DNA of 21,931 nt, taken from assembly GCA_035298385.1 (NCBI GenBank), contig DATGYC010000170.1:1-21931 (forward strand), in the 5' to 3' direction. The notes beneath the pieces are model-generated. The model was not told the DNA's origin, made no database searches, and saw nothing but the letters and a program-made list of their open reading frames with translations. The translations under genes and the position numbers were made by a program. Of this stretch, positions 1-7,040 are shown one piece after another (position 1 is the first letter of the stretch; each line of letters opens with the position of its first letter). This stretch comes from DATGYC01 sp035298385 (GTDB lineage: Bacteria > Bacillota > Sulfobacillia > Symbiobacteriales > Symbiobacteriaceae).

Positions 1-36
1 GTTCGTCCTGAGCCAGGATCAAACTCTCCGAAGAAA
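1..36 (-). rRNA. 16S rRNA gene, 5' end only (partial)
   Basis: The reverse complement contains AGAGTTTGATCCTGGCTCAG followed by GACGAAC, the universal 5' segment of bacterial 16S rRNA (the 27F primer site). Only about 35 bases of the gene are present; the rest lies before the window. The mature 5' end is placed near position 34 by alignment with E. coli numbering, accurate to a few bases. Confidence 0.97.
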
Positions 37-266
37 ATTTGTAGCTCTTATCTCCTTAAAGGAGACGTTTGTTCGCTTAGCTTGTTCTCTTACCCCTCAC
101 GGGGTTCGATTGGTAAGTGCACTGTTCAGTTTTCAAGGTCCGACGATCCCCGAAATCTCGGTGATCTTTACTCGCTCCGCTCTACCTTACTCGTTTACCG
201 AGAGGTTCTCGGGGTGAGTCCCTCGTAAGAGGTTCGTCGCTCTCGTTCGTTTCCGGCGGAGTCGAC
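37..266 (-). other. rRNA operon leader with boxA-like antitermination element
   Basis: Transcribed leader between the proximal rrn promoter and 16S rRNA. At 122-137 the minus strand reads CTTGAAAACTGAACAG, matching the boxA-proximal leader sequence of Bacillus-type rRNA operons, where Nus factors assemble for antitermination. At 145-166 a hairpin has arms GATC-CCGA / TCGG-GATC around a GATT loop with one mismatch. Another small hairpin (CCGAGA / TCTCGG) lies at 199-213. No protein gene is credible here. The assignment to antitermination is by family resemblance. Confidence 0.7.
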
Positions 267-272
267 TTATTC

Positions 273-301
273 ATCTTATCAGCAACCACTTCGTGTGTCA
301 A
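273..301 (-). promoter_or_regulatory. rrn promoter, proximal (TTGACA-17-TAAGAT)
   Basis: On the minus strand a perfect -35 TTGACA (296-301) is followed after 17 bp by TAAGAT (273-278), one mismatch from the sigma-A -10 consensus. An A-rich stretch (CGAAAAAGAGG) just upstream could act as an UP element. The expected transcript start is near 266, about 230 nt before 16S rRNA, a usual distance for rRNA operons. Confidence 0.85.
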
Positions 302-345
302 CCTCTTTTTCGAGGTCGTTCGCTCGGCTCTTTCGAACCGGGAGG

Positions 346-363
346 CACTCTCCGAGGAGAGTG
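346..363. repeat. Perfect hairpin between the two rrn promoters
   Basis: CACTCTCCGAGGAGAGTG is a perfect 18-bp inverted repeat lying between the candidate distal promoter and the proximal promoter. A second short palindrome (GGAGAGTCTCTCC) lies at 380-392. There is no T-run, so I do not call a terminator. It may structure the transcript made from the distal promoter or bind a dimeric protein; function unknown. Confidence 0.5.
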
Positions 364-426
364 CGATTCTAACCCCGCAGGAGAGTCTCTCCCGGAGGGC
401 GCCCCGAAGTGAGGTGACAAGTAGGT

Positions 427-455
427 ACTTTACCAGAACCAATACCACTCCGCAA
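427..455 (-). promoter_or_regulatory. Candidate distal rrn promoter (TTGCGG-17-TAAAGT)
   Basis: Minus strand TTGCGG (450-455), 17-bp spacer, then TAAAGT (427-432) preceded by TGG, giving an extended -10 (TGGTAAAGT). It lies just beyond the terminator of the upstream chemoreceptor gene and would be the distal member of a tandem rrn promoter pair. The -35 match is moderate. Confidence 0.5.
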
Positions 456-485
456 CAGGGCTTTTGACACTCAGAATCGCAAGTC

Positions 486-509
486 AAAGGGGCGCCTAGT
501 CGGCGCCCC
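486..509 (-). terminator. Terminator of the chemoreceptor-fusion gene
   Basis: An 8-bp perfect stem GGGGCGCC (489-496) / GGCGCCCC (502-509) with loop TAGTC, followed on the minus strand by TTTGACTT. It starts 13 bp after the stop codon of the fusion gene and separates that gene from the rRNA operon promoters. The T-run is short, so efficiency is uncertain. Confidence 0.75.
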
Positions 510-522
510 TCCCACCAGTCCT

Positions 523-2901
523 CTAATCAGCCGCCTGCTCCCCCGGCATCGCCCGCCGGTCAAGCCAGACATTCTTGTACTGCCGAAGCGCCAGAACGTG
601 AGGCTCAATCCCCTTGACCCAGGGCTGCACAAAGAGCGTCTCGTCAGTCTGGCAGAGGAAGATCCATGGCGCCTCCTCGATCAGGATCTCCTGCAGCCGC
701 TGGTAGACCACCTGGCGGCGGGCAGGACTGATCGTGCGTTGCCCCTCCTCTAGTAGCCGATCCACCTCTGCGTTCTGCAACTGACTCCGGTTGCCACTCT
801 CAATCGAAGACCGCGAGCTGAAGAGCGGCTGTAGCCAGTTATCCGGATCACCAGTATCACCGATCCAGCCAATCATCAGGAGATCGATCTCCATCGAATC
901 AGCCGCGTCATGATACTCCTTCCCCTGCATGGCCAGGATCTCCACCTGAACGCCGATCTCGCCCAACATGGACTGAATCAGCTGAGCCCGCTGTTCAGGG
1001 TCCTTCCCCTTGCGGCAGAGCAGCTTCAGCGGCTGTCGCAACCCACCGGCCTCGTTTAAGAGGCGACGTGCAGCGGTCGGATCATACCGATATCCCTTGA
1101 GTCTCTCATCATACCCAAGTAGACCCTTTGGCAGCGGTCCAGCGTTGGGGCGAGCCCTTCCCCCATAGGTAGCGGCAATACGCGCCTGATCAACGGCTAG
1201 GTTAAGCGCCTGGCGGATTCGACGGTCCTTAAGATACGGCTTGTTCGTACAGATTGCCACGTACTGCAGCGCCAATGAAGGTGACTGCTTTACATGCTGT
1301 CCAAGGGTCGCATCTTGCATCATCTCAGCGGATGCTGTCATCACGTCGATCTGACCCGCACGGGCTTCCGCGATCGAATCCCCATCCCCCCGGAAGTGCA
1401 CCACGACCTGATCCAGGAAGGGCCGCCCTTCCCAGCAGTCCGGAAAGGCCGTCATCGTGAGCTCCTCACCTGGCTTATACGATTCCAGTCGGAACGGTCC
1501 CGTTCCAACCGGCCGTTGGCCAAAGTCCGGACGCTCGGCGGCCTCGCGCGGGACGATCATCGCAGCCGTGTAGGCCAGGTTCTGCAAGAATGGATTGAAC
1601 GGTTGAGTCAACGTAATAGCAACTTGATACTGACCCACGGTCCGGATGCCCCGGATCGACGTGGCTCGACCGGCGGCGAACTCTGCAGCTCCATCGACCA
1701 TCTCTAGTAACCAGCGATGCGGGCTATTAAGCCGTGGGTGATTGATTCGCTCCAGTGAGTACTTGACGTCCTCCGCCACCATCTCGCGCCCGTTGTGAAA
1801 CTTCACGCCCTTACGCAAGGTAAAGGTATAGGTGCGGCTGTCAGCAGAGAGCTCCCAGCCCACAGCCAAGGCCGGCACCACCCGAGCATCCGGTCCAAAC
1901 ATCGTCAGCCCATTAAAGAGGTTGACCGTCGTGTTGGCCGAGGCATGATCCGACACCTGAATGGGGTCGAGCGTCCGTGGCTCGCCATCCTCTGCATGCA
2001 AAAGATCGACGGATGCCCGTTGTTCCGCTGCCGGAAGCATCAACTGTAAGGAGGCTGAGAGTTGCTCCAGATCCAGGACAGCCGCCGACTGCTGGTCGGA
2101 GCCCTGCGAAAGCGTCTGCAGAACGGCCAGCATCGACTCGACCACCTGCTGGCCACCGGCGACAGCTTCACTCACTTGCTCGGCCTGGGCTGCCTGCTGG
2201 CCCAGCGATTCAACCATCCCCGCCACCTGGTCACTAAAGCTGCGTACCGCGGTGGAGACATTGGCGAAGGCCGAACCGGCCGCAGCCGTGGCGGCAACCC
2301 CCTCCTCCACCGACTGGACATTCTGGTGGATCGCCTCGACCGCCCGGTCGACCCCCCGCTGGATCTCACCGATAACGGTACGAATCTCCTTCGCGTGCTT
2401 GCGGGACTCCTCCGCCAGGCGCCGGATCTCACCTGCAACGACAGCAAAGCCGCGCCCATGCTGCCCAGCCCTCGCCGCCTCAATCGCTGCATTTAGAGCC
2501 AACAGGTTTGTCTGATCTGCGACCCGACTGATGATCCCGACGATCTTCCCAATCTCATCCGACCAGTGCGTAAGGGCCCGAATCTGCCCCTCAGCCGAGA
2601 GCGTATGGGTGCGAATCGCCTCGATCTTTACGACCGAAGCATCAACCGCCTGGGCGCCCGATTTCGCTACACCTGACGTCTCAGCCGCCGCTGAACGCGC
2701 AACCTCCAATGAACGCAGGACCTCTTCAGACAACTGTGCCAGCGATGAGACCCCAGAGAGGGCACTCGCCAGCGATTCCCCCTGTGTCTCCACCCCACGA
2801 GCCACGTCAGACAGCGAGGCGCTCGTCCGCTCGGTCGTCTCTTGCAAGCGCCGAATGGAACGGCGCAGCTTCTCCCCCATCAGCCCTGCATGCACGTTCA
2901 T
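523..2901 (-). CDS. Soluble chemoreceptor signalling domain fused to an SBP_bac_5 peptide-binding domain
   Basis: 792 residues. Residues about 10-295 are a methyl-accepting chemotaxis signalling coiled coil; its conserved hairpin tip (about 115-170) contains QTNLLALNAAIEAARAG and GRGFAVVAGEIRRLAEES, the CheA/CheW contact region. Residues about 298-780 are a family 5 extracellular solute-binding domain (DppA/OppA/NikA type), recognised by EPRTLDP near its start, the YTFTLRKGVKFHNG segment and PVGTGPFRLESY. I see no signal peptide and no transmembrane segment, so the whole protein should be cytoplasmic, unlike usual binding proteins or classical receptors. SgrR of E. coli is a known precedent for a cytoplasmic protein with this C-terminal domain. 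ATG start with AGGGGGG upstream. It lies downstream of a DppA-B-C-like set, past a terminator. Inference: it reports an imported solute to the chemotaxis kinase. Ligand unknown. Confidence 0.88.
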   Translation of the reverse strand: MNVHAGLMGEKLRRSIRRLQETTERTSASLSDVARGVETQGESLASALSGVSSLAQLSEEVLRSLEVARSAAAETSGVAKSGAQAVDASVVKIEAIRTHTLSAEGQIRALTHWSDEIGKIVGIISRVADQTNLLALNAAIEAARAGQHGRGFAVVAGEIRRLAEESRKHAKEIRTVIGEIQRGVDRAVEAIHQNVQSVEEGVAATAAAGSAFANVSTAVRSFSDQVAGMVESLGQQAAQAEQVSEAVAGGQQVVESMLAVLQTLSQGSDQQSAAVLDLEQLSASLQLMLPAAEQRASVDLLHAEDGEPRTLDPIQVSDHASANTTVNLFNGLTMFGPDARVVPALAVGWELSADSRTYTFTLRKGVKFHNGREMVAEDVKYSLERINHPRLNSPHRWLLEMVDGAAEFAAGRATSIRGIRTVGQYQVAITLTQPFNPFLQNLAYTAAMIVPREAAERPDFGQRPVGTGPFRLESYKPGEELTMTAFPDCWEGRPFLDQVVVHFRGDGDSIAEARAGQIDVMTASAEMMQDATLGQHVKQSPSLALQYVAICTNKPYLKDRRIRQALNLAVDQARIAATYGGRARPNAGPLPKGLLGYDERLKGYRYDPTAARRLLNEAGGLRQPLKLLCRKGKDPEQRAQLIQSMLGEIGVQVEILAMQGKEYHDAADSMEIDLLMIGWIGDTGDPDNWLQPLFSSRSSIESGNRSQLQNAEVDRLLEEGQRTISPARRQVVYQRLQEILIEEAPWIFLCQTDETLFVQPWVKGIEPHVLALRQYKNVWLDRRAMPGEQAAD

Positions 2902-2951
2902 GGCCCCCCTGAGGAACGGGTAAATTTCTTGTAAAGAATGTATGTACTCTT

Positions 2952-2963
2952 CGATATATATCG
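2952..2963. promoter_or_regulatory. Palindrome CGATATATATCG upstream of the fusion receptor gene
   Basis: A perfect 12-bp palindrome about 50 bp before the start codon of the chemoreceptor-fusion gene, in the short AT-rich stretch between that gene and the preceding terminator. It could be an operator or part of a promoter: TATATC or TACATT could serve as a -10, but I find no convincing -35. Confidence 0.3.
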
Positions 2964-2999
2964 CCGAAATTCCTGTTCATGCACCATCAGGAAAGTGAA

Positions 3000-3032
3000 A
3001 AGTATGACGCCCGGTCCAGTTTTGACCGGGCG
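3000..3032 (-). terminator. Terminator after the DppC-like permease gene
   Basis: A 9-bp perfect stem CGCCCGGTC (3008-3016) / GACCGGGCG (3024-3032) with a 7-nt loop. On the minus strand it is followed by TCATACTTTTC, a modest T-run. It begins a few bases after the permease stop, so the chemoreceptor-fusion gene either has its own promoter or depends on read-through. Confidence 0.75.
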
Positions 3033-3038
3033 CCCCTC

Positions 3039-3947
3039 CTATTGCTTCATCCGTGGATCCAGGGCATCCCGCAAACCATCGCCCAACAAGTTGACTGCGA
3101 GAACGGAGATGAAGATCACTGTGCCGGCCGGAATCCAGAGCCAGGGCTCCAGCGCCAAGACCCGGGCTGAGATCGCGGCAGAGAGCATGTTCCCCCAAGA
3201 TGCGATCGGTTGCTGGACTCCGAAACCCAAGAAAGAGAGGCCCGCCTCCGAGATAACCGCTCCAGCCACGCCCAACGTGGCCACAACCAGGATCGGCGCC
3301 ATTGCGTTCGGTAAGATGTGTCGGAAGATGATTCGAGTATCGCTCGCACCACTAGAAGTGGCTGCCTCCACGAAATCCCGCCCTCGCAGGGTCAAGAACT
3401 CTCCTCGTACGAGCCGACAGGTCCCAGTCCAGCCCAGTAAGCCGATGACAATCATTGTATTGTAGACGGAGGGTTTCAGGACAGCAGCCAGGGTGAGCGC
3501 GAGCGGAAAGAACGGAATCACCATCACGACGTCAGTGATCCGCATGATGATATTGTCGATCAGACCGCCGTAGTACCCAGCGATCGAGCCGGCCACAACC
3601 CCGATTGTCAGTGAGATGCCCACGGCTACGACCCCGACTGTCAACGAGATTCGCCCTCCCCAGATCAACCGGGAGAGCACATCCCGCCCTAGATCATCCG
3701 TACCAAGTAGATGGGCAGCACTGGGTGCCTGTTCAGAGATGGCTAAGTTAACCGCATATGGATCATGTGGGCTGATCCAGGGCGCCAGAATGGCGGTGAT
3801 GGCGAAGAAGAGGATCACATATAGCCCAAGCATCGCCTTGGGATCCCGCCGGAAGCGATTCCAGGCCACCTGCCACATCGACTGGCCGCCCTTCTGGTCG
3901 GGACGGGCCAATGGGGTCCGCTTCGGGCGGATGGGCCGTGTTACCAT
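3039..3947 (-). CDS. Peptide/nickel ABC transporter permease, DppC/OppC type
   Basis: 302 residues, the usual length of the family. A cytoplasmic N-terminal stretch of about 35 residues with WNRFRRDPKAMLG precedes the first membrane helix and ISPHDPYAVN, a typical DppC/OppC N-terminal signature. The permease loop (EAA region) is near residues 190-225 (ATSSGASDTRIIFRHILPNA) and is followed by ISEAGLSFLGFG, highly conserved in DppC. About six membrane helices are expected. The protein pairs with the DppB-like permease to form the membrane channel of a family 5 importer. ATG start with AAGGAGG 8 nt upstream; only 12 bp separate it from the preceding permease gene, so the two are cotranscribed. 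No ATPase gene follows. The substrate class (peptide, nickel, opine) cannot be told from sequence. Confidence 0.93.
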   Translation of the reverse strand: MVTRPIRPKRTPLARPDQKGGQSMWQVAWNRFRRDPKAMLGLYVILFFAITAILAPWISPHDPYAVNLAISEQAPSAAHLLGTDDLGRDVLSRLIWGGRISLTVGVVAVGISLTIGVVAGSIAGYYGGLIDNIIMRITDVVMVIPFFPLALTLAAVLKPSVYNTMIVIGLLGWTGTCRLVRGEFLTLRGRDFVEAATSSGASDTRIIFRHILPNAMAPILVVATLGVAGAVISEAGLSFLGFGVQQPIASWGNMLSAAISARVLALEPWLWIPAGTVIFISVLAVNLLGDGLRDALDPRMKQ

Positions 3948-3959
3948 GGCTGCTCCTCC

Positions 3960-4928
3960 TTAGTCGTACCGGATGCGCGGGTCGACCAAGGCGTAACCAA
4001 GGTCCGCTAGGAGTGATCCCAGCATCGTTAACAACGCGAACATCAAGTTCAGCGCCATCAAGACCGGATAGTCCCGTTCCAGGAGAGCCGTATACGTCAT
4101 CCGGCCAATACCCGGCCATATGAAGATCGACTCGGTGATGATCGCTCCACCTACGAGCGCAGGGAGATCAAGTCCCAGGATGGTAATCACCGGCATCAGG
4201 GCGTTGCGGAGGGCATGCTTGTAGATGACCACCTTGTCCGAGAGCCCCTTGGCACGTGCAGTCCGGACGTAATCCTGCTTCAAAACCTCCAGCATGGAGG
4301 TCCGGACGTACCGCATTAGTCCTGCAACGCCCGTGATTCCTAAGGCAAGTGCTGGCAAGATGAGGTGCCGCCCGATATCCACCAGATAGTCCACGCCCGT
4401 CAGGTCGGCTCCAGCCGTCAAGTAATGCGAGGAGGGCAGAAGCTTAAACGGTGAGCCAAGGGCAAACCCTTTGATCAAGAGCAGGCCGAAGAAGAACGCC
4501 GGAATCGAGAGACCGGCGAAGGCAAGCCCCGTCGTCAGGTAGTCAAGCCAAGAGTCCTTCTTCACCGCCGCTAGGATGCCAAGCGGAATCCCAAAGAGGA
4601 AGACCAAGAGTTCACTTGCGATTCCCAGGGTCAAGGTCGGACCAAGTCGATCCAGGATCATCGTCGAAACCGAGGTCTTGAACCGAATCGAAGTGCCCAG
4701 ATCTCCCTGAAGGATCTGCTTCAGCCAGTTCCAATACTGGAGCGGCAGCGGACAGTCCAGGCAGTAGAGACGGCGTAACTCCTCGATCTTGCGCGGGTCC
4801 ATTCGCGGGTCGATCATGGCGCTAAACGGATCGCCAGGCGCCATCTTAATCACCATGAAGATCAGGAGCGTGGCTCCGAACAGAATCGGCACCATTTGCA
4901 GGAGCCGACGAACCACATACTTCCCCAT
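3960..4928 (-). CDS. Peptide/nickel ABC transporter permease, DppB/OppB type
   Basis: 322 residues from the ATG at 4928, which has GAGGGGGAG just upstream; a GTG five codons earlier would lie within that ribosome-binding site and is less likely. The N-terminus (YVVRRLLQMVPILFG, then VIKMAPGDP) is the classic DppB/OppB start. The EAA loop is near residues 210-240 (DYVRTARAKGLSDKVV, then HALRNALMPVIT), followed by VGGAIITESIFIWPGIG. About six transmembrane helices are expected. Partner of the DppC-like permease immediately downstream and of the lipoprotein binding protein upstream. Between it and the binding-protein gene is a strong hairpin that probably lowers permease expression relative to the binding protein. 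Confidence 0.93.
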   Translation of the reverse strand: MGKYVVRRLLQMVPILFGATLLIFMVIKMAPGDPFSAMIDPRMDPRKIEELRRLYCLDCPLPLQYWNWLKQILQGDLGTSIRFKTSVSTMILDRLGPTLTLGIASELLVFLFGIPLGILAAVKKDSWLDYLTTGLAFAGLSIPAFFFGLLLIKGFALGSPFKLLPSSHYLTAGADLTGVDYLVDIGRHLILPALALGITGVAGLMRYVRTSMLEVLKQDYVRTARAKGLSDKVVIYKHALRNALMPVITILGLDLPALVGGAIITESIFIWPGIGRMTYTALLERDYPVLMALNLMFALLTMLGSLLADLGYALVDPRIRYD

Positions 4929-4965
4929 CGTTCTCCCCCTCACTGGGGCTTGGGTACCTTTCTAA

Positions 4966-4995
4966 GGAAAGACAGGGGGCGGACGGGCCGCCCCC
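4966..4995 (-). terminator. Attenuating terminator between binding protein and permease genes
   Basis: An 8-bp perfect stem GGGGGCGG (4975-4982) / CCGCCCCC (4988-4995) with loop ACGGG, followed on the minus strand by TGTCTTTCC. It sits in the gap between the binding-protein stop and the DppB-like start. In ABC importer operons such hairpins commonly stop most transcripts after the binding-protein gene and let some read through to the permeases; that role is inferred. Confidence 0.7.
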
Positions 4996-5009
4996 TTGCG
5001 TAAGCATGC

Positions 5010-6743
5010 CTACTTCTGCTTGCTCTCCGGGATCCAGAACTCCCAGATGTTCCAGAGGGCACCGCGCGCATCCGGCTTCAAGCCCTTCAGCTTGTCGGAC
5101 CGGACGGCCTCGATCGTGTTCTGGCTGTAGAGGAAGACGTACGGCAGTTCGTCATTCAGGATCTTCGCCCACTCCACGTAGATCGGCTTGCGCTCTTCGG
5201 GCTTCAGCTTGCGGGTACCTTCCTTGATCAACTCTTCAGAGCGGGCGTTGGTCCAACCAGTCACCTTGCCCCACTTGTTGTCCGGCAGGAAGATCGAACC
5301 CGGATCCGGATCAAGCGAGAGCGACCAGCCCATCAACCAGGCGTCCATCTTCCGCTCGTCAAAGACGGTTGTCGAGAGCGAGGCGAACTCCTTCATTTCG
5401 GTGTTCACCTTGATACCGACGGCCTTCAGGTTGGCCTGGATCAACGGTGCTGAAGCCTCACGCACCTTGTTACCAGACGGGTAGAGCAGCGTGAACTCTA
5501 AGACCTTGCCGTCCTTCGTCAGATAGCCATCGCCGTTCTTCTCCTTCCAACCCGCCTGGGCCAGAAGTTCCTGTGCCTTCTGCGGGTCGTAGGCGTAGGC
5601 GTTCAACTGGCTGGCATCGTAGGCCCAGATCGCCGGCGGCATGTGGGAGTTCATTACGGTGCCGTAGCCCTGCAAGAGCGCCTTCACCATCGCCTGACGG
5701 TCAATGGCGTACGCCATCGCCTGCCGAACGAGCTTATCCTTCAGGATCGGGTGGTCGAAGTTGACGCCCATGTACTGGTAGCCGAAGTCCGGATTCGAGA
5801 CGATCTGGATGTTCTTATCATCCTTCATCAACTCGATATCCTTGGGGTTTGACAGCATGTAGTCGATCTCACCGGCCTGAAGCTGGGTGATGCCGACGTC
5901 TTGGTTGACGATCTTATAGATCACAGTCGGGATGTGCGGCTTGCCCATGAAGTAGTCGTCGTTCCGCTCCAGCTTGACGAACTGGTCGGTCTTGTACTCC
6001 ACAAACTTGTAGGGGCCCGTGCCGATTGGCGTCTTGGTCGCCGGGTGGTCGGCCATCTTACCGATCTCCGTCGAGCCGAAGACGTGCTCAGGGATGATGC
6101 TGAAGGCCAGGTTTTGCAGGAACGGGGCGTAGGGCTCGTCGGTGGTGAAGGCGATCTTCTTGTCGTCGATCACGTTGATCGCCTGCTTGCTGGAGTTTGC
6201 CACCCACTTATCCCAGGACTCCTTGATCTTCTTAGCAGCATCTTCCTTGCTAATCTTTTTGGCATCAATGTCAGCGCCGAGCTGGTCGCGCTCGGCTAGC
6301 ATCTCCTCCACGCCGACGAGGGCGGAGTAGTCGCCAGTGCGAACACCGGTGTAGTCCGGGTGGAGCATCGACATGAAGGTAAAGGCGACATCCTTGGTGG
6401 TGACGAGCTTGCCGTCATGCCACTTCAGGTTATCCCGCAGTATAAAGGTAACAGTCTTGTTGTCAGCCGAGACCTCAAAGGACTTGCAGAGATCACAGAT
6501 CCACTCGAGCTTCTCATTCGTCCGGAGCAGGCCGTTGAACACCAGACCAATGACGTTGCTGTCGTACTGATCCTCGTAGAGGATCGGGTTGAAGACTCCC
6601 TTAGGGGCAGAGAACATGGAGAGGTAGAGTGTGCCACCGTCGACGGGCGCCGTAGAATCGGGGTCTTTGGTGTTGCTGGACTTCGTGGAACAGCCAGCAG
6701 CCAGGAGCGCCACGGCCAGGAGACCTACTAGGAAGCGCTTCAT
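5010..6743 (-). CDS. Family 5 extracellular solute-binding lipoprotein (DppA/OppA-like)
   Basis: 577 residues from the ATG at 6743. The N-terminus MKRFLVGLLAVALLAAGCS is a lipoprotein signal peptide with lipobox LLAAGC, so the mature protein starts at Cys18 and is anchored to the outer face of the membrane. An upstream extension of the open frame (to 6917) is rejected because it would bury this signal. The SBP_bac_5 fold is shown by FILRDNLKWHDGKLVTTKDV, PIGTGPYKFVEY and the RQAMAYAIDRQAMV segment. A charged stretch near residues 150-180 (DQLGADIDAKKISKEDAAKK) looks like a lineage-specific insertion. It heads the importer operon, delivering solute to the DppB/DppC-like permeases. The same domain type recurs, without signal peptide, in the chemoreceptor fusion downstream. 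Ligand not predictable. Confidence 0.92.
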   Translation of the reverse strand: MKRFLVGLLAVALLAAGCSTKSSNTKDPDSTAPVDGGTLYLSMFSAPKGVFNPILYEDQYDSNVIGLVFNGLLRTNEKLEWICDLCKSFEVSADNKTVTFILRDNLKWHDGKLVTTKDVAFTFMSMLHPDYTGVRTGDYSALVGVEEMLAERDQLGADIDAKKISKEDAAKKIKESWDKWVANSSKQAINVIDDKKIAFTTDEPYAPFLQNLAFSIIPEHVFGSTEIGKMADHPATKTPIGTGPYKFVEYKTDQFVKLERNDDYFMGKPHIPTVIYKIVNQDVGITQLQAGEIDYMLSNPKDIELMKDDKNIQIVSNPDFGYQYMGVNFDHPILKDKLVRQAMAYAIDRQAMVKALLQGYGTVMNSHMPPAIWAYDASQLNAYAYDPQKAQELLAQAGWKEKNGDGYLTKDGKVLEFTLLYPSGNKVREASAPLIQANLKAVGIKVNTEMKEFASLSTTVFDERKMDAWLMGWSLSLDPDPGSIFLPDNKWGKVTGWTNARSEELIKEGTRKLKPEERKPIYVEWAKILNDELPYVFLYSQNTIEAVRSDKLKGLKPDARGALWNIWEFWIPESKQK

Positions 6744-6766
6744 CACCTTTTGGTACCCCCCTTTTT

Positions 6767-6820
6767 TCACCTCAATCCCGTGCGGTGCTAACCTCGCACT
6801 GTCCTCGGAGATTGAGGTGA
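6767..6820 (-). promoter_or_regulatory. Structured 5' untranslated element before the binding-protein gene
   Basis: Arms TCACCTCAATC (6767-6777) and GATTGAGGTGA (6810-6820) form an 11-bp perfect inverted repeat, enclosing an inner stem GTGCG / CGCAC. On the minus strand it is followed by AAAAAAGGGGGG, not a T-run, so it is not a terminator in the gene's direction. It ends about 23 nt before the start codon, close enough to affect ribosome access. No known riboswitch class is recognised. Confidence 0.45.
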
Positions 6821-6930
6821 CACTCTCTTTCTTTCCCCGACGCCTTCTCTCGCCGAGAAATTCCCAATTTTCCCCATCGTAGGATATCTTCTCCTGCACT
6901 CCCTCGCTTTCCTGCACCGAAATCGAAAAA

Positions 6931-6942
6931 TCTGTCGACAGA
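6931..6942. promoter_or_regulatory. Palindrome TCTGTCGACAGA upstream of the importer operon
   Basis: A perfect 12-bp palindrome about 190 bp before the binding-protein start, in the gene-free stretch 6744-7009. Its size and symmetry suit a dimeric repressor, but I recognise no family and could not place a convincing promoter next to it. The rest of this gene-free stretch holds the structured element at 6767-6820 and nothing else I can name. Confidence 0.3.
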
Positions 6943-7009
6943 CTTCACCAGCAACGGCTGGTTCTGCCTGTTGAAAGGATGGATATGCATGTGACCTGCT
7001 CAACTGAAC

Positions 7010-7035
7010 AAAAAACGCACGGCGATTGCCGTGCG
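7010..7035 (-). terminator. Terminator of the MocR-type regulator gene
   Basis: An 8-bp perfect stem CGCACGGC (7016-7023) / GCCGTGCG (7028-7035) with loop GATT, followed on the minus strand by TTTTTTGTTC. Classical rho-independent terminator directly after the regulator's stop codon. Confidence 0.92.
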
Positions 7036-7040
7036 CCTCC

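Noticed and set aside
182..487. Open frame of 101 codons on the minus strand across the rRNA promoter region
   Set aside because: It overlaps both candidate rrn promoters and the leader; composition is not protein-like (Arg/Ser/Glu repeats from hairpin DNA), and no ribosome-binding site supports it.
6744..6917. N-terminal extension of the binding protein by 58 codons
   Set aside because: It would place a charged segment before a clear lipoprotein signal peptide and lipobox; the ATG at 6743 is the sensible start.
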